DNA from: DASSFG01 sp035547915
Lineage (GTDB): Bacteria; Planctomycetota; Planctomycetia; Pirellulales; JAICIG01
Length of the DNA: 64,000 nucleotides
Direction of reading: 5' to 3'
Assembly: GCA_035547915.1 (NCBI GenBank)
Contig: DASZTS010000095.1
Location: 124,001-188,000, forward strand
Under the pieces are notes generated by a model, which ran no database searches, had not been told where the DNA came from, and saw nothing but the letters and a program-made list of their open reading frames with translations. Made by a program: the position numbers and the translations under genes. This document shows, in pieces, positions 37,284-47,100 of the stretch (the stretch's first letter is position 1; each line of letters starts with the position of its first letter).

Positions 37284-38855
37284 GTGGCCAGACCAACGCC
37301 GAGCTACCTGAAGCTTTATAACGAGGCGCGGCCCGCGTCCTCTGGTCGGCTGGGCGATTTTTGGCCCGGTCTCGATAAATTGTGCCGCGCGTTCGAACGG
37401 GCCACGGGTTGGCCGTTGCAATGCATCCCCGAGCCGGCCAATGTCGATGCCGACGTCCTCTGGTCGGCGCCCGCCACGGCCGAAGCTGCCGACGGCGAAG
37501 AGATGCGTGTCGGCGTGGCCGCCTCGGAGGGCGTGGCATCTTCTCACGCACCGGTCGATCTGCAAGCCACCGTCGATCTGGCGGCGACCATCGGCCAGTT
37601 GCTGGCTGACCTGGCGCGGGCCCGGCAGGCCCTTTGGAAGCGAGAGGCGGAACTTGCGGCGGGTGTGCCGCTGCCGCTGAGGACAGACGAGGCGCATCTG
37701 GCCGAGCGGCTGCGCTCTTCGTTGCGCGCCGCGGCGCAGGCCATCGGCGGCCGGTCGGCCGCGCTCTACCTGCTGGACGAGACGACCTCTTACCTCAAGC
37801 TGCGTTCGGTGTGGGGACTTCCCCAAGAACGTCTGCTGCTGCCGCCGCGCGAGCTGGCACAATCACGCGCCGATTTGGAAGCCTTGTTGGGCCATGCCAT
37901 CGTGCTCGGCGACGACGCGACTCAAGCCGCCTTTCAACCGCCGGAACCTGCGGCGGTGGCCGTCTGCGTGCCGGTCTCCAGCGCGACCGCTCCCTTGGGC
38001 ACGCTGTGGGTGTTCGGCGACCGACGGCGGCCGGTCAGCGATCGCAAGGTCAACATGCTGGAAGTCGTCGCGGGCCGTATCGCGGCCGACCTGGAGCGCG
38101 AGATGCTCGTGGTGGCCAGCGCCGACACGAGCCAGAAGACGCGTCAATTCGCCACCGCCGAGCGATGGCAAGACGACCGCCTGCCCCATGTCTCGCCGTC
38201 GAGCGACGTATGGCAGCTCGCGGGTTGGACGCAAGCGGCGGGCGATCTGCACCACGAGTTCTACGACTGGTTCGTGCGGGCCGACGATTCGTTGGTCCTC
38301 GCCCTGGGGGGCGCTCGCCAACAGGCGATCGAAGCGGCACTCACGGCCGCTTCGCTACGAACGTGCGTCCGCGCCCATGCCGGCTACTCCGGCGATCCGG
38401 CCGAATGGCTCGGGCGGATAAACGAGGCGCTTGCCAACGAATCGCCGGGGGAACAAACCGCGACGTTGTTCGCGGGCGTGGCCGATGCAAAGGGTCGCAC
38501 CGTGCGCTTGGCCGCCGCGGGCGAACTTGTCATCTGCCGGATAACGGGCGATCGCGCCGAACCATTGGCGGGGCCTGTGTCGTTACTCGGCAGCGAGTGG
38601 GCCGAGCGGCCGAAGGCGATCGAGGTGACTTTCGAGCCGGGCGACGTATTGGTGGTGCTCAGCGAGGGCGCCTTCGAGCTTTGCCGCCAGACGATGCAGT
38701 GGGATTCGCTGGGCGAAATACTCGCGACGCTGAAGGAGCATCGGGAACAGCCGGCCAGCATACTCGTGGAACTCGTTCACGATCGGCTGACCGCGCTGGC
38801 AGGGACCTGCCCGTTGGCCGATTGCACCGCCCTCGTGCTGAAACGGCGGTCGTAA
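37284..38855 (+). CDS. GAF domain plus degenerate SpoIIE-type PP2C phosphatase domain
   Basis: A 523-residue protein from a GTG behind GGGGGGAGA (a TTG at 37269 is also in frame). The middle (about residues 135-285) looks like a GAF domain (IGGRSAALYLLDETTSYLKL, VAVCVPVSSATAPLGTLWVFG). The C-terminal part (about 310-523) follows the SpoIIE phosphatase pattern. However, the metal-binding GDxxGHG motif is replaced by GGARQQA (about residue 342), and the later TDG/SDG motif by SEG (about residue 460). A helical segment with FYDWF, a preserved AGD and a final ADCT remain. Loss of two metal ligands suggests a pseudophosphatase, perhaps a partner-switching or binding protein. No kinase or anti-sigma gene lies nearby. 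Confidence 0.78.
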   Translation: MARPTPSYLKLYNEARPASSGRLGDFWPGLDKLCRAFERATGWPLQCIPEPANVDADVLWSAPATAEAADGEEMRVGVAASEGVASSHAPVDLQATVDLAATIGQLLADLARARQALWKREAELAAGVPLPLRTDEAHLAERLRSSLRAAAQAIGGRSAALYLLDETTSYLKLRSVWGLPQERLLLPPRELAQSRADLEALLGHAIVLGDDATQAAFQPPEPAAVAVCVPVSSATAPLGTLWVFGDRRRPVSDRKVNMLEVVAGRIAADLEREMLVVASADTSQKTRQFATAERWQDDRLPHVSPSSDVWQLAGWTQAAGDLHHEFYDWFVRADDSLVLALGGARQQAIEAALTAASLRTCVRAHAGYSGDPAEWLGRINEALANESPGEQTATLFAGVADAKGRTVRLAAAGELVICRITGDRAEPLAGPVSLLGSEWAERPKAIEVTFEPGDVLVVLSEGAFELCRQTMQWDSLGEILATLKEHREQPASILVELVHDRLTALAGTCPLADCTALVLKRRS

Positions 38856-38888
38856 CGGCTACGACCGCCGTTTCGCCCGAAGACGTCT

Positions 38889-38995
38889 TTAGAGCAACCG
38901 GACAAAACCGGATTTAGCTTCACAGGAATCGGCGTTTCACGGCCGATTCTTGCGCCCACGGCGCTCGGACTTTCGGGTTCTGTCAGCCGCTCTTA
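38889..38995 (+). repeat. 105-bp foldback element, copy D (joined to element 2)
   Basis: TTAGAGCAACCGGACAAAACC at the left and GTCAGCCGCTCTTA at the right. In the central stem GAATCGGC/GCCGATTC both partners of one pair differ from copies B, C and E (A-T becomes G-C), a compensatory change. It lies between convergent genes. Confidence 0.86.
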
Positions 38996-39066
38996 GAGCC
39001 GATCCGAAAACCTGCTGGCGAGTCGAATCGTTCCTGTCGCAACATCGGTTCTCGGACAGGCTCTTA
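38993..39066 (+). repeat. 72-bp foldback element 2, second copy
   Basis: Same sequence as 21575-21647, joined in the same way to a 105-bp element. It ends GGCTCTTA; the TTA is the stop codon (TAA) of the Gly-rich protein gene on the minus strand. Confidence 0.86.
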
Positions 39067-39819
39067 TTCCTCGCGCTGCTTCGTCGCCGGACGGCGACGA
39101 TTGCCGCCACCGCCCGCACCGCCGCCGAAGCCGCCGAATGCCGGGAAGTCGAACTCCTTCCCCTTCATCTCGGCGAACTTGGTCTTCTGCTCGTCGGTGA
39201 GCACGGCCAGCATCTCGGTTTGTACCTTCGCCTGGCGTTCCCGCATTTCAGTGAAAAGCTTCTGACGCTCTTCGTCGGAGAGGTTTTGGAATCCGCCGCC
39301 CTCGCGGCGCTGCGGACGAGCCGCCTCTTGGATCGCGGTCAGTTTTTCCTCTTGCTCTTTCGTCAGGCCGAGATCCTTCGCCACCTCGGGCCGGGTGAGC
39401 GCGTTGACGCCTTGTTGTTGCAGGCTCAACTGCTTGAGACGGGCCGATTGTTCGGGCTTGAGAATCTTATTGACCTTCGCCTGCACCTCTTCGCCTCGCT
39501 TGCGCATCTCGTCCATGCGCTTCTGGCGCTCCTCGTCGCTCAGGTCCGGGCCTCCGAAGCCGCCGCCGCCGCCCGGAGGCGCCAGTTGAGCCATCGCCGC
39601 CTCAATTTCCTTGTTTTGCTCATCGGTGACGTTCAGCTCCTTGCGCACTTCTTCCATGCGTAGGAGACCGACGGCACCGAACATCCCGCCGCCGAAGCCA
39701 CCGCCACCGAAACCGCCACGCCCGCCGCGTCCGCGCGGCTGGGCCTGTGCCGAGGCCACCGACATGAACAACGCCAGTGTCACCGCTCCGACCGTTACCA
39801 GACTTTTCGATCGCAACAT
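39064..39819 (-). CDS. exported Gly-rich helical protein, possibly Spy/CpxP-like
   Basis: A 251-residue protein with a signal peptide (LVTVGAVTLALFMSVASAQAQ) followed by a Gly/Arg-rich stretch and another Gly-rich stretch near the C-terminus. The middle repeats a charged helical motif: LSDEERQKRMDEMRKR, LTKEQEEKLTAIQEA, LSDEERQKLFTEMRER, LTDEQKTKFAEM. The LT.EQ...L pattern is shared with periplasmic Spy/CpxP-type proteins, but the match is only in style. The basic C-terminus and Gly-rich ends could bind nucleic acid or polymer. The stop codon lies in the end of element 2. Confidence 0.7.
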   Translation of the reverse strand: MLRSKSLVTVGAVTLALFMSVASAQAQPRGRGGRGGFGGGGFGGGMFGAVGLLRMEEVRKELNVTDEQNKEIEAAMAQLAPPGGGGGFGGPDLSDEERQKRMDEMRKRGEEVQAKVNKILKPEQSARLKQLSLQQQGVNALTRPEVAKDLGLTKEQEEKLTAIQEAARPQRREGGGFQNLSDEERQKLFTEMRERQAKVQTEMLAVLTDEQKTKFAEMKGKEFDFPAFGGFGGGAGGGGNRRRPATKQREE

Positions 39820-40101
39820 GGGGATCTACAGCCTTTCTGAAGTTAGGGGGCCTATGATTTGGAACGAAGTTCCCGGAACGCAATCGAGTTTGAAGGACAG
39901 GCGCGTCCAGACGCCCTGCGGCTGCCGCACGCACCGTTTGCAACTTGCTGTCGGAGGCGGGCAACCAGCAGCATTTATGAGACGACGTGCAGGTCTAACG
40001 GCGCAACTTGCCCGCTACGCAACGACATGCCCGCAAAGGCGAAATCGCTCGGCCAACAAACGCTCGTCCGCCGAGAAAAGTGCCGCCACCGCCCGATCAG
40101 G

Positions 40102-41025
40102 TTACAACCGATCGAGCGCTTCGGCAATCGTTCGCCAGGCCAAAATCCAGACACCGGTCCAGGGCGTCAAGTACCCAACCAGACCGATCCGGCGGCCGAC
40201 GGGCAGTCGGCGGCGGTCGCCGGGCGGCGCCTGCAAAGCGATTGCCAGCAAAAAGGTTGCGCCGGCCGCGACCGCGAGCGCCAGGACGGCCTCCAAGCCC
40301 AGAAAGGCTCCGGTCCACGCAAAAGCGATGCTGCCGGCGTGGGCCGAGCGAATCGGATCGAACGCCTGCCGCCGAACTCGGGCGGCGAACCCGATCAGAT
40401 ACCCGATCGCCGCGCCGCCAATCGCACCCAGCGATCCTTCGACCAGGTTGGCCCACCAGGGCGGGCCGGCGACCAAGATGCTGGCGGGCCGCAGATGCGG
40501 CCAGACCTCCGGCGCGGCAACGCCAATCAACAAGGCTGGCACGGTCAGCCGCGGCGTGAGACGCTGTCCATCGAATTCGGTAAACGCTGCGCAGATGAGA
40601 CTACAGAGCAGGAACAGGTGGTAGGCGTAGATGCCCCACAGCTCGTATTGGGTCATGCCTTGGGCGGCGGCCGGAAGGTTTCGGCCCGCGTTGAGTGGTT
40701 CGGCGCACGCCAACCCGACAAAGACGAGCGCCACCAAGAGTTCGACCGCCGGATAGCGCGCCGAGATGGCTGCGCGGCAAGATCGGCAACGGCCACGCAG
40801 CCAGAGCCAACCCAGCATCGGCACGTTGTCCGTCGCTCGGATGGGCGTTTCGCATGCCGGGCAGCGAGAGGGCGGGTGCAGAAGGCTCAACCCGGCGGGC
40901 AGCCGGTAGATGACCACGTTCATGAAGCTGCCGATGCATCCGCCGACGGCGAACAGCCAGGCCAGCATACACCATAGCAGCGGTGGAAACTCGCTTGCGA
41001 GCTGTGCGATCGGTAAGTCGGCCAA
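40102..41025 (-). CDS. prepilin peptidase (A24 family) homologue lacking the second catalytic Asp motif
   Basis: A 307-residue polytopic membrane protein, probably from a TTG at 41025. The N-terminal domain is typical of type IV prepilin peptidase/methylase: GGCIGSFMNVVIYRLP and two CxxC pairs, CPAC and CRSC, followed by ISARYPAVELLVAL. In the peptidase part, the first aspartate is kept (TEFDGQRLTPRLTVP). However, the GxGD motif expected before GAFLG is replaced: the sequence there reads SAHAGSIAFAWTGAFLG. The enzyme may lack proteolysis or use a different residue. No pilin genes are in the window. MsrB lies 61 bases upstream on the same strand. Confidence 0.8.
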   Translation of the reverse strand: MADLPIAQLASEFPPLLWCMLAWLFAVGGCIGSFMNVVIYRLPAGLSLLHPPSRCPACETPIRATDNVPMLGWLWLRGRCRSCRAAISARYPAVELLVALVFVGLACAEPLNAGRNLPAAAQGMTQYELWGIYAYHLFLLCSLICAAFTEFDGQRLTPRLTVPALLIGVAAPEVWPHLRPASILVAGPPWWANLVEGSLGAIGGAAIGYLIGFAARVRRQAFDPIRSAHAGSIAFAWTGAFLGLEAVLALAVAAGATFLLAIALQAPPGDRRRLPVGRRIGLVGYLTPWTGVWILAWRTIAEALDRL

Positions 41026-41086
41026 GCGAGAATATCTCTCTCAGAACCACCGCGGCCGAAGCGCGCGAAGGGCATCACCGTCGGCC

Positions 41087-41494
41087 TTATTGGCCTTCAC
41101 GTTGGAGCTTGAGCGAGGCGGAGTTGATGCAATACCGCAGACCGGTGGGCTGCGGGCCGTCGTCGAAGACGTGTCCGAGGTGCGCTCCGCAGTGACGACA
41201 ATGCACCTCCGTACGGCGCATGGAATGGCTGCGGTCTTCCTCGGTGGCCACATTCTCGCCGGCCGGTTCCCAAAAGCTCGGCCAACCGCTGCCCGAGTCG
41301 TACTTGGTCGTCGAGCTGAACAGCTCGGCCCCGCAGCAGACGCAACGATACATCCCCGGCTCCTTCGAGTGGCAGTACTCGCCGGTGAAGGCCCGCTCGG
41401 TCCCCTTGCGCCGGGTTATGTGGTACTGCTCGGGCGTGAGCATCTCTTGCCACTCGGCGTCGGTCTTCTGCATGGGCGATTGTTCGGCGGACAT
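41087..41494 (-). CDS. msrB: peptide-methionine (R)-S-oxide reductase
   Basis: Repairs the R-epimer of methionine sulfoxide in oxidised proteins. The 135-residue protein has the two zinc CxxC pairs (CVCC and CRHC), the GSGWPSFWEP substrate-binding block, HCGAHLGHVFDDGP, and the catalytic cysteine in RYCINSASL. There is no signal peptide, so it acts in the cytoplasm. The TIM-barrel gene upstream ends eight bases before its start, suggesting a shared transcript. Confidence 0.96.
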   Translation of the reverse strand: MSAEQSPMQKTDAEWQEMLTPEQYHITRRKGTERAFTGEYCHSKEPGMYRCVCCGAELFSSTTKYDSGSGWPSFWEPAGENVATEEDRSHSMRRTEVHCRHCGAHLGHVFDDGPQPTGLRYCINSASLKLQREGQ

Positions 41495-41502
41495 CGGGGC
41501 AC

Positions 41503-42258
41503 CTACAACATGCTTTCCAGCAACAACCGCATTTTACGCATCTCACCCATGTGGTCGACGCCCGTGTCGGGCTGATCGACGATATTCACCGACAGGGCGC
41601 GGTTGTACTTGAAACGGCTGAGTTGGTTGACGAGCCGGTTGTATTCGATCTCGCCCTGTCCGATGCGCACCTGCAATGCCGTCTTGCTCGTGTCGCGCAA
41701 TTGCACGTGGCAGACGTATTTCATCACCTGATCGTAGTTGGCACCGCCATGCGGACCGCAAACGTAATGGCTCGGGTCGAGGGTGATGGCCAGGCCTTTG
41801 ACATTGTCGCACAGCACCACGGCCGTATCGGGGTCTTGCGACATGCGACCGACCTCGGTCTTGATGCCCACCACGACGCCTTCGAGCGTGCCGATGCGCA
41901 CCAGCTCGCGCAGCCGCTCGACCTCGGCGTTGAACGGTGTGCCGAGCTCGGCCGACGGCACCGAAATGACGACGACCTTGGAAGCCTTGGCCAACTTGCA
42001 GCAGGAGAGGAACTGGGCGTAGTACTCATCGCCTTCGGCCTGCTGATCGACGAAATAGGAAACCGGGGTGAGGCGGTGTGTGTCTCGACAGAGGTGCACC
42101 GCCTTGTCGAGATTGGCATGCACCTCGGACGGCTTGATCTGGTTGCCCGATTCACGCAGGCAGATTTCGACGCGCGTGTATTCCAAATCGACCAGCCGCT
42201 GCACCGCGTCGCCGAACGAGAGCTGGGGAAAGCATTCCGTTGAAGCCGAAACAAACAC
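41503..42258 (-). CDS. sugar phosphate isomerase/epimerase-like TIM-barrel protein
   Basis: An AP-endonuclease-2-type TIM barrel of the xylose isomerase-like family, 251 residues from GTG 42258, with AGGGAG eight bases before. The longer frame to 42390 has no supporting features. Segments include FVSASTECFPQL at the start, YTRVEICLRESGNQIKPSEVH split around the first barrel strands, LTPVSYFVDQQ, and metal-ligand candidates in VGIKTEV, TLDPSHYVCGPHGG and CHVQLRDT. The substrate is unknown. The GTG at 42267 is an alternative start. Confidence 0.8.
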   Translation of the reverse strand: MFVSASTECFPQLSFGDAVQRLVDLEYTRVEICLRESGNQIKPSEVHANLDKAVHLCRDTHRLTPVSYFVDQQAEGDEYYAQFLSCCKLAKASKVVVISVPSAELGTPFNAEVERLRELVRIGTLEGVVVGIKTEVGRMSQDPDTAVVLCDNVKGLAITLDPSHYVCGPHGGANYDQVMKYVCHVQLRDTSKTALQVRIGQGEIEYNRLVNQLSRFKYNRALSVNIVDQPDTGVDHMGEMRKMRLLLESML

Positions 42259-42642
42259 GCGAACCACTCCCTTTTGATCCAGACTGGCGGAAAACCGACG
42301 AACCGCTCCTGATTGAGTGGCTGGGCGACCCGGTGGGGTACTCCTTTTGACGCGTCGATCCAAGGCCCGGCGAACCGCCGGACACGGCACGGCTCGCGCC
42401 GCAAGCCAATCTCAAAACCGTTCTCTTCGCGGGCATCCGTGCACCCGCCGAGCGGTTCTCGAATAGACTCGAAACTGTCCGCCGATTAGCTTATCCGTGC
42501 CGGCCGGGGTCTGGCAATGGCACCGGCCGTTTTCGCCGCGGCCCCGCCGACCTAGAATGGCGACGTCGCCGGAAAACCTGCTTCGGTGCGCGTCGATGCG
42601 TTTGCACGAACGTGCCGTTGGTTGTTGCTCGTAAGGAACTCG
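42259..42642. other. divergent intergenic region before sppA
   Basis: About 380 bases without a supportable gene. It holds one terminator-like hairpin on the plus strand (42501-42533). No clear promoter was identified for either flanking gene. Confidence 0.55.
42501..42533 (+). terminator. terminator-like hairpin upstream of sppA
   Basis: CGGCCGG (42501-42507) pairs with CCGGCCG (42523-42529), followed by TTTT. There is no plus-strand gene upstream that would need terminating, so it may end an antisense transcript of the TIM-barrel gene or act as a leader structure. Confidence 0.35.
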
Positions 42643-43728
42643 ATGAACCCCGACATGTCTGCATCCCACCCCGCCGGAGTAGCTCCGCCCCCGCCTCCGC
42701 CGCGCCGGTTCCATCCACTGCGATGGTTCGGGCGGCTGATTGTCAGCCTGAGCCTGGGCGTGCTTCTCTTGATCGGGCTCTCTCTGGCCGGTCTGACGGG
42801 CTTTTTTTCGCTCGGGAGCGACGACACGCTGCACGAGCAGTATCACTCGCTCTCGCGAACCGCCACCGACAAGATCGCCGTGATCACGCTGGAAGGAGCC
42901 ATCCTGGACGGAGATGGCTTCGTCAAGCGGCAGATCGACCACGTGCGCGACGACGAGTCGGTCAAGGCCGTGGTGTTGCGGGTCAATTCCCCCGGGGGCA
43001 CGGTCAACGGCAGCGACTATCTCTATTATCACCTGAAAAAGATGGTGGCCGATCGCAAACTGCCGCTCGTGGTCAGCATGGGCGGGATCGCGGCCAGCGG
43101 CGGCTACTACGTTTCGATGGCGGTGGGCGATGAGCACGACAACGTCATCTTCGCCGAGCCGACGACGTGGACCGGCTCGATCGGCGTCATCATCCCGCAC
43201 TACGACGTTTCGGGCCTGATGGAGCGGCTACAGATCTCCGAAGACTCGATCAAGAGCCACCGCCTGAAACAGATGGGCACACCGACGCGGCCGATGACCG
43301 AGGAGGAACGCGAGATCTTCCAGGGGCTGGTGACGGACAGCTTCGGCCGCTTCAAGGAGATCGTCAAAGCGGGCCGCCCACGTTTCAAGAACGACGATGC
43401 CGCGCTCGATAAGGTGGCCACCGGTCAGGTCTTTACCACGCACCAAGCGCTGGCCAGCGGTTTGGTCGACAAGGAGGGGTTCGTCGAAGACGCGATCGAC
43501 CGGGCCATCGAATTGGCCCATCTCAAAAAAGAGGACGTGCGGGCCGTGAAGTACAAGCACTTGGGCGGCGTATTCGACCTGCTCGACATCCACGCGCGTT
43601 CACGAGCGTCGAACGCGGGCGAAATGTCCGCCGTCTTGCAGTTCTTCGATATGGCTACGCCGCGAGCGTACTACCTCTGCACGTGGCTGCCGGCCCTGAG
43701 CGCGAAGTCAGAGCACCTCGGTCGCTGA
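42643..43728 (+). CDS. sppA: signal peptide peptidase SppA-type serine protease (S49)
   Basis: Membrane-anchored protease degrading released signal peptides. The ATG at 42643 follows an AAGGAACTCG region, giving 361 residues; an upstream in-frame GTG at 42586 is less likely. A Pro-rich N-terminus leads to one transmembrane helix (LIVSLSLGVLLLIGLSLAGL, about residues 30-50). The S49 core follows: VLRVNSPGGTVNGSDYLYY, the catalytic serine in GGIAASGGYYVSMA, and WTGSIGVIIPHYD. One S49 domain only, as in short bacterial SppA. The lysine of the dyad should lie in the C-terminal part of the domain. Confidence 0.9.
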   Translation: MNPDMSASHPAGVAPPPPPPRRFHPLRWFGRLIVSLSLGVLLLIGLSLAGLTGFFSLGSDDTLHEQYHSLSRTATDKIAVITLEGAILDGDGFVKRQIDHVRDDESVKAVVLRVNSPGGTVNGSDYLYYHLKKMVADRKLPLVVSMGGIAASGGYYVSMAVGDEHDNVIFAEPTTWTGSIGVIIPHYDVSGLMERLQISEDSIKSHRLKQMGTPTRPMTEEEREIFQGLVTDSFGRFKEIVKAGRPRFKNDDAALDKVATGQVFTTHQALASGLVDKEGFVEDAIDRAIELAHLKKEDVRAVKYKHLGGVFDLLDIHARSRASNAGEMSAVLQFFDMATPRAYYLCTWLPALSAKSEHLGR

Positions 43729-43752
43729 ACACCAGCACTTCGCGACGAGTAT

Positions 43753-44109
43753 CTAACCTTCCGTGCTTCCCGTCTGGCCCTCGGGCCCGCGGGCTACCTT
43801 CTGCGGTACGCGGACCTGGATCTCATCGCCGGCGACACGGACCTCGAAGCGATCGATCTTGAGCTTCGGGTTGTCGCGCCAGGTGCCGTCGCAGACGCTG
43901 AACCGCCAGGCGTGCCACGGACAGGTGACCACACCGTCGATCACCTCGCCCGCCCCCAGCGACGCGCCCATGTGTGGGCAGAGATCGTCGATGGCGTGAT
44001 AGGCGCCCTTCTCGTGGAAGACGGCCACCAACCGGCCGTTGACCACGAACGTTCCTCCCTGGCCATCGGGGATGGAGCCGACTTTGGCGACCGTGACAAA
44101 ATCATCCAT
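43753..44109 (-). CDS. Rieske [2Fe-2S] domain protein, NirD/ferredoxin-like
   Basis: A 118-residue soluble electron-transfer protein. The Rieske cluster ligands are both present, CPHMGAS (CxH) and CPWHAW (CxxH), as in the small subunit of nitrite reductase or the ferredoxin of aromatic dioxygenases. No oxygenase or reductase partner gene is adjacent, so the electron acceptor is unknown. It is convergent with sppA (24-base gap) and on the same strand as the PVC dehydrogenase, which starts 89 bases upstream of nothing related. Confidence 0.9.
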   Translation of the reverse strand: MDDFVTVAKVGSIPDGQGGTFVVNGRLVAVFHEKGAYHAIDDLCPHMGASLGAGEVIDGVVTCPWHAWRFSVCDGTWRDNPKLKIDRFEVRVAGDEIQVRVPQKVARGPEGQTGSTEG

Positions 44110-44160
44110 TAGCGAATTCTAGCCCGCGCGCGTCGAACCGGCTATGCGTGTCATCGTTGC

Positions 44161-47100
44161 TCAACGCCCGGCAGTCGAGCTATCGGGCAGCGCCGCCTGC
44201 TCGGCACCGGAAAGGTAGGCGATCAACTCGCGGAGTTCGACCTCGCTCAGCTTGTCGAGCAGCCCTTCGGGCATCAGCGAAAGCTTCGATTGCTCGCGCG
44301 TCTCGATGTCGCTCTTGGGAATCAGCAACCGGTCGTTCTGTGTCTGCACGGTGACGACCGCCGCGTCTTCGCCGGCGATGATGCCATTGATGATGCGGCC
44401 GTCTGCCGTCTCGATGACCGACATCTGGTAGTCGCGGCCCACCAGCGCGCTGGGATCGACCAGATTCTCGAGCAGGTAATCGAGATTCGTGCGTTGCGCG
44501 CCGGTCAACTCCGGCCCGATCTGGCCACCTTCGCCGAACAGCTTGTGGCACGCCGCGCACGTGCGGACGAAGAGGGCCCGACCGTGGGAACGGTCGGCGG
44601 CTTGGAGTTGGTCGGTCGGCAGGAGCGATCGGAAGCGGGCGATCGCGGCCGCCTTGTCTTGCGAGGCTTCGCGCACAGCCCCCCACACCTGCTGCAAACG
44701 CTGCGACACGCGTTCGTCTTTGATTCCGGCCACTTGCCGCAGCACGAATGCCGGCACATCGCCGCGCGACACCTTCTTCGCCTCGATGGCGTCGAGGAGC
44801 GCGAGGGCATAGGCCGGGCGCGAAGCGAGCGTCGCCAGCGCGTCGTCGCGCTCACCGCCGACGAGAGAGACATAGCTGCGCAGAATCACCGCGGGGACCG
44901 AAGGGTCGTCGTAGGCCGCCAGACCGCGCAGCGCGGCCGCACGCATGGCGGGTTCCGATACGAGTTTTTCGAGCGCCGGTAACAAATCGCCGTCGTGCCC
45001 TTGGACCAGTACCGTTGTCGCGCGGTTGCGTTTTTCGGTCGCGAGCGAGGAATCGAGAGCGTCGGCGCGCAGGGCGTCGGCGGCTTGACGATCGCCGAAG
45101 AGGAATGAGAGAAACGTCGCCTGCTCACGGACCGATTCGTTCGGCGATTCGAGCAATCGTGCATAGACCGGCTTCCAGCCGTTCGGCATGGCGACACTCC
45201 GCCGCCCCGCGAACGCTTCGTAGGCCCCACGCAGCAGGTCGAGTTGCGCGTCGGCGCGGCCCGCCACGTCGAGCTTCTTCAATACGCCGACCAGCGGGGC
45301 GACGGTCGCCGGCGATTGACGGGCCAGATCGGCCGGCACGTCGGAGGCGAACCGCCGCACGATGTACTCTCGCACGAGCGGAATCTTAGAACCGGCAGCA
45401 AGCTGCAACGCCCGCTCGGCATCGGCCGGGACCAACGGCTCGACGCCGTACCAGATCAACAGCGGAAGGTTCGCATCAGCGGCATCCTCGCCGTGTGCGA
45501 GGAGGTTTTCGGCGATTGCCCAGCGCGAGGCGAGCGGCAGGCGTTGTAATCCTGAGGCCAGTTCGAGTCGTACCCGCGGCGAAGGATCCTCAGCGGCGAG
45601 CGTGGCGAGCTTCGCTGGCCATCTTTCGCCGGCATCGCGCGAGGCCGTCCCGCCCACGCTGGGTTGGAGCGACAGCCGCACGGCCCAGGCCCGCACGTCT
45701 TCGTTCTTGTCGGCGAAGCATTCGGTGAGGTACTCGTCCGTCAGCCGGCCGATGCCGTGCAGTGCCCAGATCGCCCGCAGCTTGCGTGTCGCATCGGGTT
45801 GCTTGCGGGCCATTTCGACGAGCGCGGCGGGCGTTTCGGGGGCGAGTTTGCCCGCCGCCGCCCGTTCGGCCAGCAGCCGGCGTGCGTGCGTCACGTGCCA
45901 GTCGTTCGGGTGAAGTTGCCGCTCGACGAGCTGGGCATCGGTCAAACTGGCGAGGTCCACAGGTTCGGTCTGCGGCTTCTTATAAGTGATCTTATAAATC
46001 CGTCCGCTCGTGCGATGGATGTCGTCGTAGTCGTGGCATTCGCCGCTGTCGCACCAGTCGCTGACAAACACGCCACCGTCCGGCCCATATTTGATCGTCA
46101 GACCGCGAAACCAGGTGTCGTTGAAATAGACGGCGTCGTGGGCGTGGTGGGCCACGCAGCCGGAGCCGAGCCGCTCGAAGCGGTCGTGGTTCACACGGTT
46201 GCCGTGGATATTGCAGGTGAACAGTCCGCCGCGGTATTGCTCCTGCGGCCAGTTGTCGCCCAGGTAGACCATGGCGCCGGAGTGGGCGTGCCCGCCGCCC
46301 GGCCGGTCGTGCTCGCCCTGGCCGCCACGGGAACTCTGCCACGGCCCGCCGCCCCAATGGATATGGTCGGCGCAACTCGTCATGAGCGAATAGCTATGCG
46401 GGTTCATGTCCTGGCCGAACATCCGCTGGTAATGGCCGCCCGGCACGACGTGAAACAGGTGGTGGATGACGCAGTTGGTGATAAAGGCCTGGCCGAATTC
46501 GTCGAAGTCGAGGCCCCACGGGTTGGTCGTGCCGTGGGCTACCGCTTCGAACACCTGAGAGACCGGGTGATAACGCCAGACGCCGCAATTGATCGCCACG
46601 CGCTTGTCGTTGGGCGTGCCGGGCGGCCCGACGGACGAGTTCGATAGAATCCCGTTGCAGCCGTAAAGCCACCCATCGGGAGCCCACGTGAGGCCGTTGA
46701 AGACGTTGTGCCGGGCCTTCAGGTCCCAGCCGTCGAGTTTCACCTGTGGCGCGCCATCAGGAACGTCGTCCCGGTCGGCGTCGGGCACAAAAACGAGATT
46801 GGGGGTCGAGCAGAGCCAGACCCCGCCATAGCCGAGCTCGATCCCGCTCAGGTTCACGCCCTTGTCCCAAAAAACGGTCTTCTCGTCGAAGCGACCGTCG
46901 CCGTCGCGGTCATCGAAAATGACGACGCGATCGTGTCCTTCTGCTCGGCCGTCGGTCTGCCAATCGGGGTACGAAAGGCATTCCACCACCCACAAGCGGC
47001 CCCGGTCGTCGAACGCGAAAGCGATGGGTTGCACCAGGTCGGGCTCACCCGCGAAGAGCGTGGCCACAAACCCTTCGGGAAGCGTCATGCGCCGCGGAGC

